Under the pieces are notes generated by a model that did not search any database, had not been told where the DNA came from, and saw only the letters and a list, made by a program, of their open reading frames with translations. The translations under genes and the position numbers were made by a program. A DNA stretch of 64,000 nucleotides, from assembly GCF_034424525.1 (NCBI RefSeq), contig NZ_CP139979.1, positions 744,001 through 808,000 on the forward strand, written 5' to 3'. Of the stretch, positions 20,132 to 29,213 are shown one piece after another. Within the stretch, counting starts at the first letter, position 1, and every line of letters begins with the position of its first letter. This DNA is from Sphingobium yanoikuyae (GTDB lineage: Bacteria > Pseudomonadota > Alphaproteobacteria > Sphingomonadales > Sphingomonadaceae).

Positions 20132-22123
20132 GTGTCACGCCCCGTCCGCCATCTGTGCGCAGTCCTGCGCGCGCGCTTTGCGCCCCGTACCCAGCAGAAT
20201 GCTGAGGTGCAGGATAGCCTCGTCAAGGCGCTTTACGCCTCCCCGGCATCGCTGCTTTCCGGCGCGATTTCAGGTGGTTCGCTCAGTCTCGTGATCGCCT
20301 GGCAGGCCCATGTCCTGACCATGCACATCATTGCCGCGCTGGTCCTGATCGTGGGAATCAGTCGCTCCATTTCGGCCGTCTATTTCCAGCGTGCGCTGGC
20401 GCATCAGGATGGTCCGGCGCGTCCGATCTGGGGAATCGCCTATGAAATGGGTGCCTGGATCTATGCCGCGCTGCTCGGGCTGCAATCGCTCGCGACCCTG
20501 ACGATCAGCCAGGATGCGACCCTGCATGTGCTCGCCGTCGGCATGGTCGCCTCCTATGCGGGCGGCATTTCCGGCCGCAATGCCGGCCGGGTCCATGTCG
20601 CGGTCGGCCAGACCTGCTTCACCATGCTGCCGACCTCCATCGGCCTGCTGATCGCCGGCGGCGTCGGCTATGTCGTCCTTGGCGTGCTCTGCTTCCTGAT
20701 GATCTTCGCCATGGCAGAAATCACCAAGACCACGCACCGCATCGTGCTGGAAGCGATGCAAGGCAAGCAGGAGAAGAGCAACCTCGCGATCAAGTTCGAG
20801 CGGCTGGCCCGCTATGACAGCCTGACCGGCGTGGAAAACCGCATGGCGATGCAGATGCGGCTGCGCGACCTGTTCGACAATCGCATTTCCGATGCGGATC
20901 AGACCGCCGTCCTGTGGATGGACCTCGACCGGTTCAAGGAAATCAACGACACGCTGGGCCATATCGTCGGCGACCAGCTGCTGTGCCAGGTGGCCGAGCG
21001 GCTGACCCGTGCGCTCGACCGGCGCGGCCATGTCGCGCGTTTCGGCGGCGACGAGTTCGTGCTGATCTGTCCTGGCGTCAGCCGCATCCAGGCCGAAGTG
21101 ATCGCGGGCGACATCACCCGCATCCTAGCCGGTGATTTCGAGGTCGGCGGCCATCACCTGACCATCTCAGCCTCGATGGGCATTGCCGTCGCGCCCGAAG
21201 ATGGCGCCGATGGCGACGAACTGCTGCAACATGCCGATCTGGCGCTCTACAAGGCCAAGCATGCGGGTCGAAATCGCCATGCCCAGTTCGACTGGACCAT
21301 GAAGGAGCGGCAGAACCGCACCTATGAGCTGGAGACCGGGCTGCGCAGCGCGCTCGCCAATGGCGAACTGCAACTTCATTATCAGCCGATCTTCGATACC
21401 GAGACTGGCCGGATCACCATCTGCGAGGCGCTGATGCGCTGGCAGCATCCGGAACTGGGCTGGATTTCCCCAGCCGAGTTCATCCCGATCGCTGAAAGCT
21501 CGGCCCTGATCGAGCCGATGACCAACTGGGCGCTGGCCCAGGCGTGCCGCGACGCGATGGGCTGGGACGAGGATATCCGGGTCGCGGTCAACATCTCGCC
21601 CGCGCTCATCAAGACCGACGGCCTGCCGCGTGCGGTCATCTCCGCTTTGCTCCAGTCGGGGCTCAAGGCGCGGCGGCTGGAACTGGAAGTCACCGAATCC
21701 ATCTTCCTGGAAGATGACCGCCGCACCCATCTGATCCTCAGCGAATTGCGCCGTATCGGCCTGCGCCTGGCGCTCGACGATTTCGGCACCGGCTATTCCT
21801 CGCTGGGCGCCTTGCGCACCCATGAGTTCGACACGATCAAGGTCGATCAGAGCTTCATGCGCGGCGTCGGCGAAAATCCCCGCGACCGCGCCATCGCCCA
21901 GTCCGTCGCCTATCTGGCCCGCGCGCTGGAGGTGGAGACGGTGGCCGAGGGGATCGAGACCGAGGAACAGTTGCGCTACGCCCGCGAAACCGGCTTCACC
22001 AACGTCCAGGGCTTCGTCCTCAGCCGGCCGGTCCCGATCGGCGAGTTGCAGGCCCTGCTCAACCGCAACAGGGCCGATGTCCATGACATGGCGGCGCTGA
22101 TCCGCCAGCGCCGCCTGGCCTGA
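20132..22123 (+). CDS. Membrane-bound GGDEF-EAL protein (c-di-GMP turnover)
   Basis: 663 residues with a GTG start; no strong ribosome-binding site is visible, so the start is uncertain. The N-terminal 190 residues hold about six hydrophobic segments of unknown sensory type. The diguanylate cyclase domain carries RFGGDEFVLI, an intact active site. The EAL domain carries CEALMRWQHPELG, VNISPALI, LALDDFGTGYSS and TVAEGIETEEQL, so the phosphodiesterase residues are also present. It may be bifunctional or switch with input. It is convergent with the RpfF-like gene, with only three bases between the stops. Confidence 0.93.
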   Translation: MSRPVRHLCAVLRARFAPRTQQNAEVQDSLVKALYASPASLLSGAISGGSLSLVIAWQAHVLTMHIIAALVLIVGISRSISAVYFQRALAHQDGPARPIWGIAYEMGAWIYAALLGLQSLATLTISQDATLHVLAVGMVASYAGGISGRNAGRVHVAVGQTCFTMLPTSIGLLIAGGVGYVVLGVLCFLMIFAMAEITKTTHRIVLEAMQGKQEKSNLAIKFERLARYDSLTGVENRMAMQMRLRDLFDNRISDADQTAVLWMDLDRFKEINDTLGHIVGDQLLCQVAERLTRALDRRGHVARFGGDEFVLICPGVSRIQAEVIAGDITRILAGDFEVGGHHLTISASMGIAVAPEDGADGDELLQHADLALYKAKHAGRNRHAQFDWTMKERQNRTYELETGLRSALANGELQLHYQPIFDTETGRITICEALMRWQHPELGWISPAEFIPIAESSALIEPMTNWALAQACRDAMGWDEDIRVAVNISPALIKTDGLPRAVISALLQSGLKARRLELEVTESIFLEDDRRTHLILSELRRIGLRLALDDFGTGYSSLGALRTHEFDTIKVDQSFMRGVGENPRDRAIAQSVAYLARALEVETVAEGIETEEQLRYARETGFTNVQGFVLSRPVPIGELQALLNRNRADVHDMAALIRQRRLA

Positions 22124-22126
22124 TCC

Positions 22127-23062
22127 TTATTTGGTCAGCCGCGTCTGGGCCGACGCCAGCCGGCGCATCATGCGGATATCCTTGAGGTCGGTCTTGAGCG
22201 CCGAAGCGGCCCAATTCTCGACAATATCCTTCAACTCGTCATGGTGCAGCGGATCGACCCGGCGCCCGGCTTCATAGACGCCGACATGGCCGGCATGGTG
22301 CGGGCGATTGCGGGCGACGAAATCGCGCACCGCCGCTTCCCCCTCGCCATCCTCCACCAGCGTATGGACGATGCCCATGTCGAACATCTCTTCCGCGGTG
22401 AAGACCTTGCCCGACAGGATCATGCGCTCGGCGGCCAGCCGGCCCAGCTTGCGCGACAGGATCGAATAGGCGCCCATGCCGGGGAACAGGCCGAACAGCA
22501 TTTCCGGCAGGCCGAAACGGGCGCTGCGCTCGGCGATCACCACGTCGAAACAGAGCAGCGCCTCGAACCCGCCGCCCAGCGCATCGCCCTGCGCCAGCGC
22601 GATCGACACCACTGGCATGTCGCCATTGCGCCAGGTGCGATGGACCACGTCGATGCAGGCGTGGCCATATTGGACCAGGCCGGGCAGGTCGCCGCGTTCG
22701 ATGCAGCCGGCGAACAGTTCGAGGTCGCCGCCCAGGTTGAACACGCCGGGGAAGCGGGAGCCGGCGACCATATATTTGACCGGCAATTGGCCGGCATCGA
22801 ACAGGCGCTTGGTCTCGGCATACCAGTAGCGGACGTCGCGCAGCATGGTCATGCTGAAATTGGGTCGATTGGCCGGCGTCATGAACGCCCAGAGCGTTTC
22901 GGATTCGGCCTCCCACTGCACGTCGATCTGGCCCAGGTCGAACAGTTGGGAAGGGGCGGGGGATGACGTTACGGCATCCTCGCCAAAGCTTTCGATCTCG
23001 AATGCCGCTTCGACCTCGGTCGCGCGCTCGTCAGCAGCACTAAAGCGTCCTGAATCAATCAT
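22127..23062 (-). CDS. rpfF: RpfF-like DSF synthase (crotonase family)
   Basis: The 311-residue crotonase resembles Xanthomonas RpfF along its length: FPGVFNLGGDLELF, IALAQGDALGGGFEALL, FGLPEMLFGLFPGMGAYS, and a C-terminus like LASAQTRLTK. The two catalytic glutamates are present, E167 in GGGFEA and E187 in GLPEM. They are 20 residues apart, as are E141 and E161 in Xcc RpfF. RpfF dehydrates 3-hydroxyacyl-ACP and cleaves the thioester to release cis-2-unsaturated fatty acid signals. The start at 23062 follows GGGGCG. The first 40 residues are extra and poorly conserved. No rpfC or rpfG is in the window; a GGDEF-EAL gene is adjacent. Confidence 0.82.
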   Translation of the reverse strand: MIDSGRFSAADERATEVEAAFEIESFGEDAVTSSPAPSQLFDLGQIDVQWEAESETLWAFMTPANRPNFSMTMLRDVRYWYAETKRLFDAGQLPVKYMVAGSRFPGVFNLGGDLELFAGCIERGDLPGLVQYGHACIDVVHRTWRNGDMPVVSIALAQGDALGGGFEALLCFDVVIAERSARFGLPEMLFGLFPGMGAYSILSRKLGRLAAERMILSGKVFTAEEMFDMGIVHTLVEDGEGEAAVRDFVARNRPHHAGHVGVYEAGRRVDPLHHDELKDIVENWAASALKTDLKDIRMMRRLASAQTRLTK

Positions 23063-23133
23063 GTGCGCCCCATTTTTCTCTTGAATCTGAACCTTCGACG
23101 GTCGGCGCTCATGATGCAGTGCGGGACAAATAG

Positions 23134-23150
23134 TTGACAGATCATTAACC
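23134..23150. promoter_or_regulatory. CtrA-like site between rpfF and the 60-aa ORF
   Basis: TTGA-CAGATCA-TTAACC fits the CtrA consensus TTAA-N7-TTAAC with one mismatch. A second TTAACCATTGTTAA lies near 23272. The 235-bp gap is A/T-rich for this genome. On the forward strand the same TTGACA could serve as a -35. Confidence 0.35.
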
Positions 23151-23297
23151 ATTTTTATCCGCAACTGTTGCCCGGAAAGCGCGGTAAATGCGCCGAAATG
23201 GAGATTGTTGTTGCGATATCGCAACAGAAATTTTCGTTTCCGCTTTTCAGCCCCTCTGCTCAGCCCTTTGTTAACCATTGTTAATTAGAGCGATCGC

Positions 23298-23480
23298 ATG
23301 GACATGCATCGCCTTCCGGCCCGCAAGAATGTGACACTCACGCTACAGGATGCGCAGGGCCAGCCCTGGACCTTGCGCCTGTCCACCGATTGTCTGCGCT
23401 TCATCGGCCGCTATCGCCGGGTCGAGGGGTTCGACATCGACGCGATGACCCTGTTCGACGGCGTCCGCCGGGCCGGCTGA
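23298..23480 (+). CDS. Small hypothetical protein (60 aa)
   Basis: The frame encodes a short basic protein (HRLPARKNVTLTLQD, PWTLRLSTDCLRFIGRYRRVEG). Codon use is ordinary. The ribosome-binding site is weak (GAGCG). It lies between the divergent rpfF-like gene and tgt, in the orientation of tgt. No family is recognised. It could be a small DNA- or membrane-associated protein, or a spurious frame. Confidence 0.4.
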   Translation: MDMHRLPARKNVTLTLQDAQGQPWTLRLSTDCLRFIGRYRRVEGFDIDAMTLFDGVRRAG

Positions 23481-23530
23481 AACGGCGCTCCGACCGCGCT
23501 GCTCTTGTGCGCGCGGGCGTTCGCTCCTAG

Positions 23531-24670
<1,140 letters not shown>

Positions 24671-24677
24671 CGGTTTT

Positions 24678-26231
24678 TCAGGGAATGACGCTGATCGCGA
24701 TGCTGTAGCGGCCCGCGTCGGCATCATGATCGAGCGGGGAGCGGAGCTGGCGCGACAGGCCGGTCAGCACCCGGCCATAGCGTTCGTTCAGCAATAAAGT
24801 CATTTCCGGCCCGGCGCATAGCGCGGGCGACGCCATCTGCAACAGGGCGCGGTCGTTCCGATCTGCCTCCAGATGCACCGAAATCCGCATCGTCGCGCGC
24901 GGATCGGACAGCATCGCCAGCTCGACCAGTTCGGTCACCAGGAAGGCGACCGGAACGGCGACATCCTGGCTGATGTGCAGATCATCGTCGCTGTCGATCT
25001 GGATACCGAAACGGCGCGCTTCATGCGGGGCAGTGCCGCGCAGGCTGGCGGACAATTCGCTGATCAGCGGACGCACGCCGACGCCGCGATTTTCCTCCAA
25101 CTCGGCAAAATGGTTGCGATGGACGACCGACAGGGCATCGACCCGGCGCTGGATCGACCCATAGGCCGAAACTGCTTCGGGCTCATGCGCCGACCGGGCA
25201 TGCAGGCTGATCAGGCTGGCGATGATCTGCAGGTTGTTCTTGACCCGATGATGCACCTCGCGCGTCAGCTTGCGCTGGGTGTCGAGCGCGGCGGCCATTT
25301 CCGCCTCATGGGTCGCGACATCCTCGCTGATCTCGCGGAATGTGTCGCCCAGGTCGCTGATCTCGTGCGCGGGGGTGCGGATGCGCCGCAACGGCTCCAG
25401 CACTTCGCCGGGCTGATAGGCGGCAACCTGGCGCCGCAGCAGCACCAGCGGGCGGATCAGCAGCCGATTGACCACGAACCAGCCGATCGCGGCGGCCGCG
25501 AACCACATCACCAGCGGCAGGAACAGCGACAGCAGCCGGGCGATCGTCGCCGGCGGCTCGCGCACCGTCATGGTCAGCAATATGTCGGGCGGGTCGAGCC
25601 GGGCGGAAAGGCTGCTGCTATGGCCGTCGATCCGACTGCCGGGGCGGCTGACGATCATCTGCCGCTCGCCCTGGCGCAGGCTCAACTGCCGGTTCTGCAG
25701 CGCGGTTGCCGGATCGGCGACGCTTTCGAGATGCGGCCGCGAATAATAGGCCAGCGCCGCGACGCGATTGTCATGGCTGTGGGTGCGCGACAGCAGGAAG
25801 TCGCCGGACGACAGCAGTTCGACACGCGGACCGATGAAGCGACGCGTGGGCGGAATGCCGGCCGGCTCCGGCGTGGTCGATCCGCACAGCTTCTTGCCCG
25901 ACCGGTCGTAGATATAGAATCGGATGCCGCTGCGGTCCTGCGCGGTAAGGAAGAAGGAGAGGCGGTTGCAGATTTCGCCGTCTGCCTTGCCATCGGCCAG
26001 CGCATTGACGGTCAGGCCCAGCGCGGTGCGATCGGCGTTGAGATCGGCGGTCAGCTTGCGCGCGCTCTGCGTCACGGCGACGCGCAGCAGCGCTTCCTTC
26101 TCCAGGTCGGCGGTGCGGATCGCCTGCAGCGACGCCACCAGCGCGATCAGCCCCAGCGGCAGCAGCGCGAGCGTCAGGATGAGGAACATCTTGACGCCGG
26201 TGGACCGGAGATAGACGCCGAACATGGTCAT
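24678..26231 (-). CDS. phyP: PhyP-like HisKA_2 protein with degenerate ATPase domain
   Basis: 517 residues: a membrane helix near 15-35, a periplasmic sensor region to about 230, a second helix near 236-258, a HAMP-like linker, then the HisKA_2 box EVHHRVKNNLQIIASLISLHAR (phospho-histidine about 328). The expected ATPase motifs are lost. The N-box position reads LVTELVELAMLS with no asparagine, no DNGxG box is found, and the tail lacks the G2 loop. In Sphingomonas sp. Fr1, PhyP sits in this locus and negatively regulates PhyR as a phosphatase; the position beside nepR and the decayed ATPase fit that role. It lies downstream of nepR on the same strand, with a GC hairpin between them. Confidence 0.78.
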   Translation of the reverse strand: MTMFGVYLRSTGVKMFLILTLALLPLGLIALVASLQAIRTADLEKEALLRVAVTQSARKLTADLNADRTALGLTVNALADGKADGEICNRLSFFLTAQDRSGIRFYIYDRSGKKLCGSTTPEPAGIPPTRRFIGPRVELLSSGDFLLSRTHSHDNRVAALAYYSRPHLESVADPATALQNRQLSLRQGERQMIVSRPGSRIDGHSSSLSARLDPPDILLTMTVREPPATIARLLSLFLPLVMWFAAAAIGWFVVNRLLIRPLVLLRRQVAAYQPGEVLEPLRRIRTPAHEISDLGDTFREISEDVATHEAEMAAALDTQRKLTREVHHRVKNNLQIIASLISLHARSAHEPEAVSAYGSIQRRVDALSVVHRNHFAELEENRGVGVRPLISELSASLRGTAPHEARRFGIQIDSDDDLHISQDVAVPVAFLVTELVELAMLSDPRATMRISVHLEADRNDRALLQMASPALCAGPEMTLLLNERYGRVLTGLSRQLRSPLDHDADAGRYSIAISVIP

Positions 26232-26290
26232 GGGGGATCGAGAGGGTCCTTGTATGGGCGGCAGGGAAATGCCGCCCCGACCAGCGTTGA

Positions 26291-26485
26291 TCAGTCCAGT
26301 TTGCTGAGCAGGTCCAGCATTTCGGCGGGAATATCTTCGTCGACCGTGCGCTGATAGACGGACTTGAGCACCTGGGACACCTGTGCCTCGTCCTTTTTCG
26401 CGGCCGTGCGGCGCTTGCGTGGTTCGGGCGCAGTCTTCATATCGCGGTCGCGGATGGTCGTGCCGACGTCAATATCCCCTCCCAT
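26291..26485 (-). CDS. nepR: Anti-sigma factor NepR
   Basis: 64 residues from the ATG at 26485. A longer TTG-initiated form from 26572 is possible. The C-terminal half is the NepR signature: VSQVLKSVYQRTVDEDIPAEMLDLLSKLD. NepR binds sigma-EcfG and keeps it inactive until phosphorylated PhyR's sigma-like domain takes its place. The N-terminal half is charged and probably disordered. A consensus-like sigma-EcfG promoter lies upstream on the same strand, implying feedback. The gene is divergent from phyR. Confidence 0.92.
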   Translation of the reverse strand: MGGDIDVGTTIRDRDMKTAPEPRKRRTAAKKDEAQVSQVLKSVYQRTVDEDIPAEMLDLLSKLD

Positions 26486-26650
26486 CCTGTCCCGTTCCGT
26501 TGTTGAAGAAACCAAAATCAGCCCCTTTGAAGCTAAATCCGTGACGCCAGCCTGTCCGCTATTTCGCCGCAACGCATAGCGGCGTCAATTCACCAAGCTG
26601 GGCAAATTTCACCAAAAAGCCGTTACCGTCGAAAAAACCGAACGAGAGTG

Positions 26651-26676
26651 AAACAAATCTTGGTGTCGATGGTTCC
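26651..26676 (-). promoter_or_regulatory. Candidate sigma-EcfG promoter for nepR(-phyP)
   Basis: On the minus strand GGAAC (26676-26672) and GTTT (26654-26651) are separated by 17 bases, matching the sigma-EcfG consensus GGAAC-N16/17-GTT. It reads towards nepR. Confidence 0.75.
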
Positions 26677-26817
26677 GGCATTCGAAGCATTTTTTGCACC
26701 GTCGGCCATTCGGCGGCAGGGGGAGAGGGGCTTGCCAGCGCGGCATCGTCATCCCATCCTCCGGCGGAGCCGATGTTTCGGACAACAGGCCCGACAGGGC
26801 AGGGAGAAGACTTACCG

Positions 26818-27612
26818 ATGTCGCTTGGACAGCAACTGCACCCCCATCTTCCTTTCTTGCGGCGCTATGCGCGCGCGCTGACGGGCAGCCAGACTCATGG
26901 CGATGCCTATGTTCGCGCGACGCTGGAAGCGATCGTCGCCGCGCCGGAGGAGTTTCCCAGCGGTGTCGATCCTCGCCTCGGCCTCTACAAGACCTTCCAT
27001 GCGATCTGGTCGTCCTCGCATCTGGATGACGAGCCCGGCTTCTCGGGTTCGATCGGGCAGGAGGCGATCGCCCATGCCCGCCTGGCACGGCTGACCCCGC
27101 TGCCGCGTCAGGCGCTGCTGCTGACCGCGCTCGAAGGCTTCACCACGGAAGATGCCGGCTATCTGATCGGTCTCGATACCGCCGATGTCGAAGCCCTGGT
27201 CGAGGAAGCGCTGGAGGAGATCGAGGCGCAGACCCGTGCCAAGGTTCTCATCATCGAAGATGAGCCGATCATCGCGATGGATATCGAGACGATCGTGCGC
27301 GACCTTGGTCACGACGTGACCGCCATTGCCGTCACCCGCGAGGATGCGGTGCGCGAGGCGCTGGCGGAGCGGCCCGGTCTGGTGCTGGCCGATATCCAGC
27401 TGGCCGACGATTCGAGCGGCATCGACGCGGTGAAGGATATTCTCGCCGAATTCTCGGTGCCGGTGATCTTCATCACCGCCTTCCCCGAACGGCTGCTGAC
27501 CGGCGAACGGCCCGAGCCGACCTTCCTCATCACCAAGCCGTTCCAGCGCTCGACGGTCAAGGCCGCGATCTCGCAGGCGCTTTTCTTCGACGAAGCGACC
27601 GCCCCGGCCTGA
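26818..27612 (+). CDS. phyR: General stress response regulator PhyR
   Basis: The 264-residue protein has a sigma-like domain (residues 1-130, LRRYARALTGSQTHGDAYV ... EDAGYLIGLDTADVEALV). A C-terminal receiver domain follows (KVLIIEDEPIIAMDIETI, phospho-acceptor aspartate in LVLADIQLAD, FITAFPERLL and a lysine in LITKPFQ). When phosphorylated it sequesters NepR and frees sigma-EcfG. The ATG at 26818 follows GGGAGAAG. An in-frame ATG at 26773 would add 15 residues. It is divergent from nepR and upstream of ecfG, the typical locus order. Confidence 0.96.
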   Translation: MSLGQQLHPHLPFLRRYARALTGSQTHGDAYVRATLEAIVAAPEEFPSGVDPRLGLYKTFHAIWSSSHLDDEPGFSGSIGQEAIAHARLARLTPLPRQALLLTALEGFTTEDAGYLIGLDTADVEALVEEALEEIEAQTRAKVLIIEDEPIIAMDIETIVRDLGHDVTAIAVTREDAVREALAERPGLVLADIQLADDSSGIDAVKDILAEFSVPVIFITAFPERLLTGERPEPTFLITKPFQRSTVKAAISQALFFDEATAPA

Positions 27613-27650
27613 CCTGTCTTCCCGCCGGCCGATCCTTTGTGACGGTCGGC

Positions 27651-27675
27651 GGAACCCTCCCGGCTTTAACGCGTT
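27651..27675 (+). promoter_or_regulatory. Candidate sigma-EcfG promoter upstream of the 43-aa ORF and ecfG
   Basis: GGAAC at 27651-27655 and GTT at 27673-27675 are spaced by 17 bases. It would drive the small membrane ORF at 27705 and probably ecfG, giving positive autoregulation. Confidence 0.75.
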
Positions 27676-27704
27676 AAATATGCGTAACGATTCGGAGAGG
27701 GCCG

Positions 27705-27836
27705 ATGGCCGACGAGGAGCAGCATATCTCGACGCAGGACGCACGGGGCGGCGCCACGCCGCACGTCGTTCGCTATGTGCTGGGCATCTCGCTCGCACTG
27801 GCCGTGATCGTGATGCTGCTGGTTCTCTGGCGGTAA
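27705..27836 (+). CDS. Small single-pass membrane protein in the stress locus (43 aa)
   Basis: The reading frame starts at an ATG behind GGAGAGG and encodes an N-terminal charged part (MADEEQHISTQDARGG) followed by one strong transmembrane helix (VLGISLALAVIVMLLVLW) ending in Arg. Thirty bases upstream is a sigma-EcfG-like promoter. It lies between phyR and ecfG on the same strand. Short hydrophobic proteins of this kind are easily missed by gene callers. Function is unknown; a membrane-stress or regulatory role is suggested only by context. Confidence 0.65.
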   Translation: MADEEQHISTQDARGGATPHVVRYVLGISLALAVIVMLLVLWR

Positions 27837-27918
27837 GGCAGTGGAAAAAATGGGCGTTTCTAGGGGTATCTTGGGAATTGGCCTTTGGCGGTAATCGAAC
27901 TAGGGTGCGGATGCATAT

Positions 27919-28668
27919 ATGGCTTTGACGACTTCGGTTCATGCAGCGAGGGCGACAGTCGAAACGGGGGTTGCTGCCGTGGATGAAGGGCTGAACCAGG
28001 CGCCGCGCGAGGCACTGTCGGACGGCGAGTTCAAGCGTGAACTGGCCGCGGTCATTCCGCATCTGCGCGCCTTCGGGCGATCCCTGTCGGGCAATCGCGA
28101 CACCGCCGACGATCTTGTCCAGGAAACCCTGCTCAAGGCTTGGGCCGCCCGTGCCCGTTTCCAGGCCGGCACCAATATGCGCGCCTGGACCTTCATCATC
28201 CTGCGCAACCATTATCTCTCGCAGATGCGCCGCTCGCGTTTCCGTGGCGATTGGGACGACCTGACCGCCGACCGGCTGCTTGCCGCGCCTGCGGGGCAGG
28301 ACAAGCATGTCGAACTCAGCGACATGCAGCGCGCCCTGCTGCAATTGCCCCAGCCCCAGCGCGAGGCGCTGATCTTGGTTGGTGCGGGTGGCTTCGCCTA
28401 TGAGGAAGCGGCGGAAATCTGCGGCGTCGCGGTCGGCACGATCAAGAGCCGCGTGGCCCGCGGTCGCGCTGCGCTCGAACAGATATTGGAGGAGGGCGCG
28501 CTGCCCTCGCGCCGGACGCAGGAAACGACCGATACGGCGGTGCTGGACGAGATCATGGACGATGTCGATCGCCTGAGCCGTGGCCGCATCTCCGACAATC
28601 TGGTCGACCATGGTGCCGCCGACGACGATGGCGATGACGACATGGGTGGCAAGACCGCCGAGGATTGA
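27919..28668 (+). CDS. ecfG: ECF sigma factor EcfG (general stress response)
   Basis: 249 residues. Region 2 spans about 45-110 (PHLRAFGRSLSGNRDTADDLVQETLLKAW, then NMRAWTFIILRNHYLSQMRRSR). Region 4 spans about 135-190 (LPQPQREALILVGAGGFAYEEAA, VGTIKSRVARGRAAL). There is an N-terminal extension of about 35 residues, and an acidic C-terminal tail (DDDGDDDMGG) longer than in most ECF factors. EcfG directs transcription from GGAAC-N16/17-GTT promoters. No such site lies directly before this ATG, so it is likely read from 27651. AGGGTGCGG provides the ribosome-binding site. Confidence 0.95.
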   Translation: MALTTSVHAARATVETGVAAVDEGLNQAPREALSDGEFKRELAAVIPHLRAFGRSLSGNRDTADDLVQETLLKAWAARARFQAGTNMRAWTFIILRNHYLSQMRRSRFRGDWDDLTADRLLAAPAGQDKHVELSDMQRALLQLPQPQREALILVGAGGFAYEEAAEICGVAVGTIKSRVARGRAALEQILEEGALPSRRTQETTDTAVLDEIMDDVDRLSRGRISDNLVDHGAADDDGDDDMGGKTAED

Positions 28669-28698
28669 GGGCGGGATGCCATTGCCCTGGCGTGATCG

Positions 28699-28724
28699 GG
28701 AACGATCCGCCCGGCTTGTCGGTT
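28699..28724 (+). promoter_or_regulatory. Possible sigma-EcfG promoter (18-bp spacer)
   Basis: GGAAC at 28699-28703 and GTT at 28722-28724 are spaced by 18 bases, one more than the usual maximum. It precedes the small membrane protein gene at 28751. Confidence 0.45.
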
Positions 28725-28750
28725 GAAATGCCATGGGAAGGATGGAAGCC

Positions 28751-29008
28751 ATGGGCAGCGACCCGCAACATCGACAGGATCGGACCGGGCGACGCTCGGA
28801 TCGTCCGCAAGGCAGCGGCGGCATCGTCTTCGCGCTGGTGGCGCTGGCCCTGATCCTGGCGATCGGCTTCTTCTACCTCACCAACGAAAGCCGTGAGGAT
28901 CGGCGCGCCGACGCCATTACCCAGGCGGCGGATTCGGTCGACAATGGTGCCCGGATCGTGGGTGAAGCCGCGCGCAATGCCGCGGACAAGCTGCGCAACA
29001 ACAACTGA
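28751..29008 (+). CDS. Small membrane protein downstream of ecfG
   Basis: 85 residues from the ATG at 28751, behind GGAAGGATGGAAG; an ATG at 28733 would add six residues. A charged N-terminus (DPQHRQDRTGRRSDRPQ) leads into one helix (GIVFALVALALILAIGFFYL), then an amphipathic tail rich in Ala, Arg and Asp (ADSVDNGARIVGEAARNAADKL). The tail resembles the repetitive helical segments of stress-linked CsbD/YtxH-like proteins, without clear membership. Its place after ecfG and the upstream GGAAC/GTT pair suggest it belongs to the stress regulon. Confidence 0.7.
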   Translation: MGSDPQHRQDRTGRRSDRPQGSGGIVFALVALALILAIGFFYLTNESREDRRADAITQAADSVDNGARIVGEAARNAADKLRNNN

Positions 29009-29031
29009 ACCTCCCTGCGATCGGGCGGGGC

Positions 29032-29052
29032 AAGGCGATCCGGTGTCGCCTT
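29032..29052 (+). terminator. Weak terminator after the ecfG segment
   Basis: AAGGCGA and TCGCCTT pair around a 7-nt loop, followed by GATTTA. The weak T-tract makes efficiency uncertain. Confidence 0.45.
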
Positions 29053-29125
29053 GATTTACAGTCATTGGCGCCATCTTCAGATTTTATTTGCCATTTTCAG
29101 GCAGGGTCTGAGCCCTGTCGGATTT

Positions 29126-29145
29126 CCTTACAGCTTGTTGTAAGG
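29126..29145. promoter_or_regulatory. Inverted repeat upstream of the XrtA-type glycosyltransferase
   Basis: CCTTACA-N6-TGTAAGG is a perfect 7-bp dyad 69 bases before the start codon. A second dyad, CAGGG-N6-CCCTG, lies just before it. Either could be an operator; no regulator can be assigned, and no sigma-54 -24/-12 box is visible. Confidence 0.35.
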
Positions 29146-29213
29146 CTGGGCCGACTCCAGTTGGCGGCCCTTCCCGACCGGAGGGGCGGTGCTGCGGGAA
29201 GAAGCGCGATACG

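Noticed and set aside
20120..20140. TGGCACGTGTCACGCC as a sigma-54 promoter for PrsR
   Set aside because: It has GG-N10-GC but lacks the TTGC-type -12 element, and it overlaps the GTG start of the GGDEF-EAL gene.
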